Notes under the pieces: generated by a model
What the model was told of the DNA's origin: nothing
What the model saw: the letters and a program-made list of their open reading frames with translations, nothing else
Database searches by the model: none
Assembly (NCBI GenBank): GCA_028869355.1
Contig: JAGWSK010000033.1
Location: 1-11,498, forward strand
Direction of reading: 5' to 3'
Source of the DNA: Alphaproteobacteria bacterium
Lineage (GTDB): Bacteria > Pseudomonadota > Alphaproteobacteria > Micropepsales > Micropepsaceae
Length of the DNA: 11,498 nt
Translations under genes and position numbers: made by a program
In this document: piece after piece, positions 6,165-11,498 of the stretch
How the letters are laid out: the number at the start of each line of letters is the position of its first letter
Position numbering within the stretch: position 1 is the first letter of the stretch

Positions 6165-7067
6165 ATGCCGGGTCCATTTTCCCGCGTTGCGCTGATCGGC
6201 TTTGGCGAAGTTGGTCAGACGCTCGGCGCTGATTTGATTGCCGCGGGCTGTCAGGTCGGGGCCTATGACCCGTTATTCGCTGATCCGGACAGCAAACCAT
6301 CAATGGGCCTGCGAAGCATTTCCATCGTGGCGGCAAATGATCCGGCAGCCGCCGTGTCCAATGCGGAGCTTGTGATCAGCGCAGTCACGGCGGCATCCGA
6401 TCTTGATGCCGCACGCGCGGTGGCACCGCATCTGAAGTCCGGCACATTTTATCTCGATGTCAATTCGGTATCGCCCGGAACCAAGGTTTCCTGCGCGCAG
6501 GTGATCGGCAATGCCGGCGGACGCTATGTCGAAGCCGCCGTGATGACGCCGATTGCACCGAAACGCATTGCGTCGCCGATGTTGCTGGGCGGACCGCATG
6601 CCGGCGCATTCATCGAACGCGCCGGCCCGCTCGGATTTGCCGGCAAGGCGTTTGCGGAAGAGATCGGGCGCGCTTCGGCCACCAAGATGTGCCGCAGCGT
6701 CATGATCAAAGGCGTCGAGTCGCTGCTGTGCGAATCCCTTGTTGCCGCGCGCCATTACGGTGTCGAGAAGACGGTGCTGGATTCACTTTCCGACCTGCTT
6801 CCCGTTGGTGATTGGGAGAAAGTCGCATCCTACATGGTTTCGCGTGCGCTGGAGCACGGCATCAGACGCGCCGAGGAAATGCGCGAAGCGGCCGAGACAG
6901 TGCGCGAGGCGGGCATCGAACCCCTGATGGCATCGGCGACGGCGGAACGGGAAGAATGGGCGGCGCAATACAGCCCTGCCCACAAATTGCGGGACAATTT
7001 GGCCGGCATGCTCGATGCCATGAGCACCGGAACGCCTGGTGCCACGGCAAAAGGACGCGCCGCCTGA
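6165..7067 (+). CDS. NAD(P)-dependent beta-hydroxyacid dehydrogenase-like protein, DUF1932 C-terminal domain
   Basis: This 300-residue protein has an N-terminal Rossmann domain with GFGEVG (12-17) and D35 at the end of strand 2, which favours NAD over NADP. The substrate loop DVNSVSPGT (98-106) and a probable catalytic lysine K174 (ATKMCRS) follow the 6-phosphogluconate/3-hydroxyisobutyrate dehydrogenase pattern. The C-terminal helical part (about 190-260) resembles the DUF1932 domain. Its place between ligK and ligJ, with gaps of 6 and 20 nt, strongly implies a role in the 4,5-cleavage pathway. However, the known pathway dehydrogenase, LigC, belongs to the Gfo/Idh/MocA family, so this is not an orthologue. 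It might act on a hydroxy-tricarboxylate or recycle a side product. Substrate unknown. Confidence 0.82.
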   Translation: MPGPFSRVALIGFGEVGQTLGADLIAAGCQVGAYDPLFADPDSKPSMGLRSISIVAANDPAAAVSNAELVISAVTAASDLDAARAVAPHLKSGTFYLDVNSVSPGTKVSCAQVIGNAGGRYVEAAVMTPIAPKRIASPMLLGGPHAGAFIERAGPLGFAGKAFAEEIGRASATKMCRSVMIKGVESLLCESLVAARHYGVEKTVLDSLSDLLPVGDWEKVASYMVSRALEHGIRRAEEMREAAETVREAGIEPLMASATAEREEWAAQYSPAHKLRDNLAGMLDAMSTGTPGATAKGRAA

Positions 7068-7087
7068 ATGATTTCGCGGGGACAGAC

Positions 7088-8119
7088 ATGATCATCGATT
7101 GCCACGGCCATTACACCACCGAACCCAGGCCGCTGATGGAATTCCGCCAGAAGCAGACCGCTGCGGTGAAGGACAAGCTCGCTCCGCCATCGCCGTCGGT
7201 GAAGATCAGCGACGACGAATTCCGCGCCAGTGTCGAAGGCAATCAGCTCCGCATCCAGAGGGAGCGCGGCACCGCGCTGACGTTGTTTTCCCCTCGTGCT
7301 TCGGGCATGGGCCATCACATTGGTGACGAGAAGATCAGCCTGGATTGGTCGCGTTTGTCGAACGACTGTATTCACCGGGTCTGCTCGTTGTTTCCGGAGA
7401 ATTTCATCGGCGTGTGCCAGTTGCCGCAAAGCCCCGGCGTGTCGCCGAAATCCTGCATTCCCGAACTCGAACGCTGCGTCAATGAACTTGGCTTTGTCGG
7501 TTGCAATCTGAACCCGGATCCTTCCGGTGGCAGCTGGAACTCACCGCCGCTCACAGATCGCCACTGGTATCCGCTTTACGAAAAACTGTGCGAGCTGAAT
7601 GTACCGGCGATGGTCCATGTCAGCATGTCGTGCAATCCAAATTTCCACACCACCGGCGCACATTACATCAACGCCGACACAACTGCGTTCATGCAGTTCA
7701 TCCAGGCCGACCTGTTCAAGGATTTTCCCGCACTAAAGCTGATCATTCCCCATGGCGGCGGAGCGGCGCCGTACCACTGGGGCCGCTATCGCGGTCTGGC
7801 GCAAAATCTCGGCCGGCCGCCGCTGGACGAGATGATGCGCAACAACATCTATTTCGATACCTGCGTCTATCATCAGCCGGGTATCGATTTGCTGGTGAAG
7901 CTCGTCCCCGCAGACAACATCCTGTTCGCGTCCGAGATGCTGGGCGCGGTCAAGGGCGACGACCCGACGACCGGAAAGCCCTATGACGACACCAGGCGTT
8001 ATGTCGAGGCGACGACGCTTTCGAGCGCGGACAAGCGAAAAATTTTCGAGGGCAACGCGCGCAAGGTCTATCCGCGGCTCGGACCAAAGCTCGATAAAGT
8101 CGCCGCAGCGAAGAGATAG
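7088..8119 (+). CDS. ligJ: 4-oxalomesaconate hydratase, amidohydrolase superfamily
   Basis: This 343-residue protein matches LigJ, a zinc enzyme of the amidohydrolase superfamily. LigJ adds water to the keto-enol product of 2-pyrone-4,6-dicarboxylate opening, giving 4-carboxy-4-hydroxy-2-oxoadipate for LigK. The N-terminus reads MIIDCHGHYTT (metal ligands H6 and H8), with H177 (MVHVS), H222 (PHGGG, the catalytic base region) and E283 (FASEMLGA), all at positions expected for LigJ. The length also fits. The ATG at 7088 follows GGGGA at 6 nt; the frame's upstream extension to 6812 overlaps the dehydrogenase gene and is rejected. The stop is 1 nt from the symporter's TTG. The isomerase that prepares its substrate (LigU or GalD) is not in the window. 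Confidence 0.92.
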   Translation: MIIDCHGHYTTEPRPLMEFRQKQTAAVKDKLAPPSPSVKISDDEFRASVEGNQLRIQRERGTALTLFSPRASGMGHHIGDEKISLDWSRLSNDCIHRVCSLFPENFIGVCQLPQSPGVSPKSCIPELERCVNELGFVGCNLNPDPSGGSWNSPPLTDRHWYPLYEKLCELNVPAMVHVSMSCNPNFHTTGAHYINADTTAFMQFIQADLFKDFPALKLIIPHGGGAAPYHWGRYRGLAQNLGRPPLDEMMRNNIYFDTCVYHQPGIDLLVKLVPADNILFASEMLGAVKGDDPTTGKPYDDTRRYVEATTLSSADKRKIFEGNARKVYPRLGPKLDKVAAAKR

Positions 8120-8120
8120 C

Positions 8121-9404
8121 TTGCGCCTGATTCGCCAACTCTGGTTTCAGGTCTTCGCGGCGACGCTGGCCGGCGTGGTGCTGGGCTGGGTTCGTCCCGG
8201 TCTCGGCGCCGCAATGCAGCCGCTCGGTGATTCCTTTGTCAGCCTGATCCGAATGATCGTCGCGCCGGTGGTCTTTTGTACCGTCGTGCACGGCATCGCC
8301 TCGATGAACGACATGCGGCGCACCGGCCGGGTGGCGCTGAAGGCGCTGATCTGGTTTGAGGCGATTACGTTCGTCGCACTGGTGTTCGCACTTGCCGCCG
8401 TCAACCTGGTGCGGCCCGGCGCCGGCATGAATATCGATCCTGCATCACTCGATGCGGGGGTGGTTCGCAGCTACACAGCCGCGGCCCAAAACCAGAGTGC
8501 CACCGATTTCCTGCTGCACATCGTACCCAACAGTTTCTTTTCCGCATTCGTTCAGGGTGATCTGCTTCAGGTGCTGTTCGTCTCGGTTCTGTTTGCGATT
8601 GCGTTGTCACATTCCGGAAAAGCCGGAAAGCCGGTCGTCGATCTTATCGGGCAACTGTCAAAGATATTTTTCCGGATCGTCGGATACATCATGTGGGTGG
8701 CGCCGCTGGGCGCCTTTGGCGCCATGGCGTTTACGGTCGGCCGCTTCGGCGCCGGCTCCCTGGTGACGCTGGGCCGGCTGCTGATCGAGTTTTATGCCGT
8801 TTGCCTGCTGTTCGTATTTGTCATGTTCGGCGGCATTGCGCGCGCCATGGGCATCAGCATCCTCCGCCTGCTGAATTACATCCGCGAGGAATTGCTGATT
8901 GTCGCCGCGACCACATCATCCGAAACGGTTTTGCCGCGGCTGATGCAGAAGCTTCAGGAGCTTGGATGCGACGAGCCCGTTGTTGGACTGGTGATTCCGA
9001 CCGGTTATTCGCTCAATCTGGTTGGCACCTGCCTGTATCTTGCCACAGCGGCGGTATTCCTGGCCCAGGCCACCAATACTCCGCTGTCCTATGGCCAGGA
9101 GATCACGCTGCTTCTCGTGGCACTGCTGACTTCCAAAGGCGCGGCCGGAGTGGCGGGTGCGGCCTTTGTCGTACTCGCCGGAACGCTGGCGTCGGTCGGG
9201 ACCGTGCCGGTGGCCAGCGTCGCGCTGGTGCTCGGTATTCACCGGCTGATGTCGGTCGCTCTGACCTCGGTGAATGTCGTCGGAAATTGCATGGCGACGA
9301 TCGGCGTTGCGAAATGGGAGCGGGCCGTGGATTCCACCAGACTGCACGAGCAGATCGGGCTTTCGCCACGCGCGGATGTTGTGGCGCCGCGTCCGGCCGA
9401 ATAG
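8121..9404 (+). CDS. DctA-like dicarboxylate/cation (DAACS family) symporter with altered binding site
   Basis: This 427-residue inner-membrane protein is of the DAACS/SLC1 fold, with many hydrophobic segments, the hairpin-1 motif TTSSETVLPR, then VVGLVIPTGYS, AAVFLAQATN and TSKGAAGVAG, as in DctA. It would import an acidic substrate with Na+ or H+. Two signature sites differ. The NxDGT motif reads NLVGT (Val301 for Asp). In the last transmembrane segment the family's GIDR...R reads GIHRLMSVAL, giving His374 for Asp and Leu381 for the arginine that binds a substrate carboxylate in family structures. A substrate other than succinate/malate is therefore likely, perhaps an aromatic or pyrone acid (inference). 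Start TTG at 8121: the frame runs on to 7983 inside ligJ, but the protein with this start has the usual DctA N-terminus. Confidence 0.85.
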   Translation: MRLIRQLWFQVFAATLAGVVLGWVRPGLGAAMQPLGDSFVSLIRMIVAPVVFCTVVHGIASMNDMRRTGRVALKALIWFEAITFVALVFALAAVNLVRPGAGMNIDPASLDAGVVRSYTAAAQNQSATDFLLHIVPNSFFSAFVQGDLLQVLFVSVLFAIALSHSGKAGKPVVDLIGQLSKIFFRIVGYIMWVAPLGAFGAMAFTVGRFGAGSLVTLGRLLIEFYAVCLLFVFVMFGGIARAMGISILRLLNYIREELLIVAATTSSETVLPRLMQKLQELGCDEPVVGLVIPTGYSLNLVGTCLYLATAAVFLAQATNTPLSYGQEITLLLVALLTSKGAAGVAGAAFVVLAGTLASVGTVPVASVALVLGIHRLMSVALTSVNVVGNCMATIGVAKWERAVDSTRLHEQIGLSPRADVVAPRPAE

Positions 9405-9414
9405 GAGACGATTT

Positions 9415-10296
9415 TTGAGCACAGATAAAAATCCGTCCTATATTCCATTCCACCCCAATCCCTCGAAGCCGCATTTCGCGCCTCCGCCCGGCAGCGTCGA
9501 CGCGCATTGCCATGTCTTCGGTCCGGCGAACCGGTTTCCCTATGCGCCGGAGCGGAAATACACGCCGGTCGACGCGCCGAAAGAAAAGCTGTTCGCGTTG
9601 CGCGATTTTCTTGGCTTCGACAAAAACGTGATTGTGCAGGCGAGCTGTCACGGTACGGACAATTCCGCACTGCTCGATGCACTGGCGAATTCCAACTGCA
9701 AGGCCAGAGGCGTGGCCGTTATCGGTGAGGATGTTACGGACGCGGAATTGGTCCGCATGAATGATATCGGCGTCCGCGGGGTGAGATTCAACTTTGTCAA
9801 GCGCCTGGTCGATTTCACGCCGCGCGATGTCCTCGAACGCATCGCGGCGCGGATTGCGCCACTCGGCTGGCATATCGTGGTCTATTTCGAGATGCCGGAC
9901 CTGCCCGAACTGGAATTCTTCTTCACGTCACTGCCGACTATGGTCGTGGTCGATCATATGGGCCGGCCGAATGTGAAGAAGGGTGTCGACCATCCGGAAT
10001 TCCGCCGTTATCTGCATTTGCTGGATGAACACGAAAACATCTGGAGCAAAGTCTCCGGCCCGGAGCGGCTGACCGTTGCCGGCGCGCCCTATGATGATGT
10101 GGTGCCGTTTGCGCGCAGCCTGGTCGAGCGCTTCCCCGACCGCGTCTTGTGGGGCACCGATTGGCCGCATCCGAACATGCCGGTGGAAGCGCCCGACGAC
10201 GGCATTCTCGTTGATGTCATTCCAAAAATTGCCACCGGTTCCCAATTGCAGCGCAAGCTGCTGGTCGATAATCCCATGCGTCTGTACTGGAGCTAG
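9415..10296 (+). CDS. ligI: 2-pyrone-4,6-dicarboxylate hydrolase (lactonase), amidohydrolase superfamily
   Basis: This 293-residue protein is a metal-independent amidohydrolase-superfamily lactonase that opens 2-pyrone-4,6-dicarboxylate to the oxalomesaconate form used downstream by LigJ. The visible signatures are SVDAHCHVFGP (H31, H33), VRGVRFNFVKR, VVDHMGRPN (H181) and WGTDWPHPN (D249). Length and residue spacing agree closely with LigI. The start is TTG at 9415, preceded by GGAG (9404-9407) at 7-nt spacing. This GGAG overlaps the symporter's stop codon, so the genes are tightly coupled. The frame is open back to 9274 inside the symporter, but that extension has no homology-like content. 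A 73-nt gap with a hairpin follows. Confidence 0.92.
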   Translation: MSTDKNPSYIPFHPNPSKPHFAPPPGSVDAHCHVFGPANRFPYAPERKYTPVDAPKEKLFALRDFLGFDKNVIVQASCHGTDNSALLDALANSNCKARGVAVIGEDVTDAELVRMNDIGVRGVRFNFVKRLVDFTPRDVLERIAARIAPLGWHIVVYFEMPDLPELEFFFTSLPTMVVVDHMGRPNVKKGVDHPEFRRYLHLLDEHENIWSKVSGPERLTVAGAPYDDVVPFARSLVERFPDRVLWGTDWPHPNMPVEAPDDGILVDVIPKIATGSQLQRKLLVDNPMRLYWS

Positions 10297-10321
10297 ACTT
10301 TCTTTAAACTTGCGGCGACAG

Positions 10322-10344
10322 CGCAAAATGCGGAGCATTTCGCG
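10322..10344 (+). terminator. Hairpin between ligI and the outer-membrane gene (possible attenuator or mRNA-processing element)
   Basis: AAATGC (10326-10331) and GCATTT (10335-10340) pair perfectly around a GGA loop. After one A-C mismatch, three more CGC/GCG pairs extend the stem to 9 bp. It is not followed by a T run, so full rho-independent termination is doubtful. It may stabilise the upstream mRNA or reduce read-through. Classified as terminator with low certainty. Confidence 0.35.
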
Positions 10345-10369
10345 TGAGGTGATTCGTTCGGGGGTTGCG

Positions 10370-11215
10370 ATGCATCGTGGCTATGCTGTCTGCGCCATCG
10401 TTTCGGGACTTTTTGTTGCGCCGGCTGTCGCTCAGACGCTTCCGGCGCCGTCCCTGACCTTCCCGCAAATCGCCTCCGGCGATGAATTCACCTGGGGGCT
10501 CTCGACGGGCTTTGATTACGCAACCGGAAAGCTCGGCGCGAAATGCGGCGTGCAGAACTTCTCAATCATCTGCACGCCATCGGCGACGACCATATTCGAC
10601 GTTCCGGTCACCGGGATGGTGCAGGTGGACCGTTTGCGGTTGGAGTTGACCGTACCTTGGGTCGATATCCAGGGCCCTGGCCGATTCGCCGGCGTTTTTG
10701 GTGTTCCTGTGATTATCGCTCCGACGAACAATCAGCCGACTCACCGCTCAGGCATCGGCGACATTACGGTAGGTGCGGCTTTTGCTCTCATTCGTGAAGA
10801 CACGTTTCTCCCACGCGTTGAAATCGAAGGTGTGTCGAAACTTCCGACGGCGGCGGACGGGTTGGGCACCGGTAAAACCGACTACGGCGCCCAGGTGAAT
10901 CTGTTCAAAACCTTTCTTCCCGGCCTTACGACATTTGGATCGCTCGGCTATGAATGGATCGGCGAAATCAATACCGTTGCGCTGCACAGCGGCGCGCGGG
11001 CAACCGCCGGCGCAGAGTACAGATTTCTGTCGGTGACCGCCGGCGGGGTATTTGATTACCGCCAAGACTCCTGGCAGGGCGCGCCCAACTACTTCGCCTT
11101 CGACCCCTACGCCCGGCTCGCTATCTTTCCCGGAATTTCCCTTGGGATATACGCCACGCTCGGGATGACACGGTCCACGCCAAGCTCCGGATTTGGCTTT
11201 CGCGTATCGATTTAG
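10370..11215 (+). CDS. Outer-membrane beta-barrel protein, MetA-pathway/aromatic-cluster transporter-like
   Basis: This 281-residue protein begins with a clear signal peptide: a short basic start MHRG, hydrophobic residues 5-20, and probable cleavage after AVA (residues 19-21). The mature part is rich in alternating polar/hydrophobic stretches with many Gly, Tyr, Phe and Thr, such as FTWGLSTGFDYATGK and AGAEYRFLSVTAGG, and ends in GFGFRVSI. This fits a transmembrane beta-barrel of the type often annotated in phenol or aromatic degradation clusters as a MetA-pathway protein or transporter. A role in moving aromatic acids across the outer membrane is inference. The start at 10370 has GGGGG at 5-nt spacing. 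An in-frame ATG at 10328 would add 14 residues before the signal peptide and lies inside a hairpin, so it is less likely. Confidence 0.75.
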   Translation: MHRGYAVCAIVSGLFVAPAVAQTLPAPSLTFPQIASGDEFTWGLSTGFDYATGKLGAKCGVQNFSIICTPSATTIFDVPVTGMVQVDRLRLELTVPWVDIQGPGRFAGVFGVPVIIAPTNNQPTHRSGIGDITVGAAFALIREDTFLPRVEIEGVSKLPTAADGLGTGKTDYGAQVNLFKTFLPGLTTFGSLGYEWIGEINTVALHSGARATAGAEYRFLSVTAGGVFDYRQDSWQGAPNYFAFDPYARLAIFPGISLGIYATLGMTRSTPSSGFGFRVSI

Positions 11216-11238
11216 CTCCCGGAAACCATGCCGCCTTG

Positions 11239-11256
11239 CCAGCGCATGTCTGCTGG
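11239..11256. repeat. Weak dyad in the gap before ligA
   Basis: CCAGC (11239-11243) and GCTGG (11252-11256) are separated by 8 nt and followed by TTTAA. It could be a weak terminator for the outer-membrane gene or an operator for ligA. A GATAAT at 11265-11270 resembles a -10 box, but no -35 box is found at normal spacing. Little more can be said about this 87-nt gap. Confidence 0.25.
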
Positions 11257-11302
11257 TTTAACGCGATAATCCTTCTGCCCATAAGTGAGGAGGCGCAGCG
11301 CC

Positions 11303-11498
11303 GTGGCGCTACCGAAGGAATATGACGATCTGCCTGGCACCGTCGTGTTCGATGCCGACCAGGCGCGAGAGGGCTATCACCTCAACATGTTCTGCATGTC
11401 GCTGATGAAGGCGGAAAACCGGGCCGCATTCAAAGCCGGCGAACGCGCCTATCTCGACCAATGGCCGATGAGCGAAGCCCAGAAACAGGCGATCCTCA
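11303..11498 (+). CDS. ligA: Protocatechuate 4,5-dioxygenase alpha subunit, 3' end outside window
   Basis: Sixty-five codons are visible, with no stop before the window edge. The translation contains DLPGTVVFDADQAREGYHLN followed by MFCMSLMKAENRAAFKAGER, the recognised signature of LigA, the small helical subunit of the class II extradiol dioxygenase LigAB. LigAB opens protocatechuate between C4 and C5. The catalytic Fe(II) subunit LigB should follow just downstream. The GTG start at 11303 is supported by AGGAGG (11288-11293) at 9-nt spacing. The N-terminus is shorter than in the Sphingobium protein. The gene sits 87 nt after the outer-membrane gene and may be in the same operon or have its own promoter. 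Confidence 0.9.
   Translation, partial: MALPKEYDDLPGTVVFDADQAREGYHLNMFCMSLMKAENRAAFKAGERAYLDQWPMSEAQKQAIL

Noticed and set aside
7983..8120. Upstream start of the symporter within ligJ
   Set aside because: The added 46 residues are Arg/Ser-rich and out of character for a DctA N-terminus. The TTG at 8121 gives a usual membrane-protein start.
1..11498. CRISPR arrays, insertion sequences, tRNA or rRNA genes
   Set aside because: No regularly spaced repeats, transposase-like frames, terminal inverted repeats of mobile elements or recognisable RNA-gene sequences were seen on reading.

Overview
The window looks like chromosomal DNA of a moderately GC-rich alphaproteobacterium, probably Rhizobiales/Bradyrhizobiaceae-like. 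This is judged from the base composition, codon choice and gene families; no rRNA or other taxonomic marker is present. It is an aromatic-acid catabolism locus with twelve supported protein genes, the last one cut by the window edge. No tRNA, rRNA, insertion sequence or CRISPR array was seen, and no gene-free stretch exceeds about 155 bases.

Region 1 (1-1620, + strand): a class II aldolase/adducin-family protein, possibly a dihydroxy-aromatic decarboxylase, and a fumarylacetoacetate-hydrolase-family C-C hydrolase, only 4 nt apart. Region 2 (1620-5314, - strand): a probable operon read leftwards. It encodes an alpha/beta hydrolase lacking the nucleophilic serine, a 3-oxoadipate-enol-lactonase-like alpha/beta hydrolase, a gentisate 1,2-dioxygenase-family bicupin and a periplasmic Sel1-repeat protein. 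It ends in a clear rho-independent terminator. A second promoter, overlaid with perfect palindromes, lies in front of the dioxygenase. Region 3 (5315-5468): a divergent intergenic region with promoter-like and operator-like elements.

Region 4 (5469-11498, + strand): a tight operon for the lower protocatechuate 4,5-cleavage pathway. It holds ligK (CHA aldolase), a DUF1932 NAD(P)-dependent dehydrogenase, ligJ (4-oxalomesaconate hydratase), a DctA-like symporter with altered binding residues, ligI (2-pyrone-4,6-dicarboxylate hydrolase), an outer-membrane beta-barrel protein and the start of ligA (protocatechuate 4,5-dioxygenase alpha subunit).

The pieces suggest uptake through the barrel and symporter, 4,5-cleavage of protocatechuate by LigAB (ligB presumably just past the window), then LigI, LigJ and LigK to pyruvate and oxaloacetate. 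The left half would supply a separate gentisate/salicylate-type ring-cleavage branch (dioxygenase, lactonase-like hydrolases, FAH-family hydrolase). The dehydrogenase LigC and isomerase LigU/GalD are not visible here. The least explained parts are the nucleophile-less hydrolase, the divergent symporter, the DUF1932 enzyme between ligK and ligJ, and the Sel1 protein whose signal peptide is encoded by a long inverted repeat.
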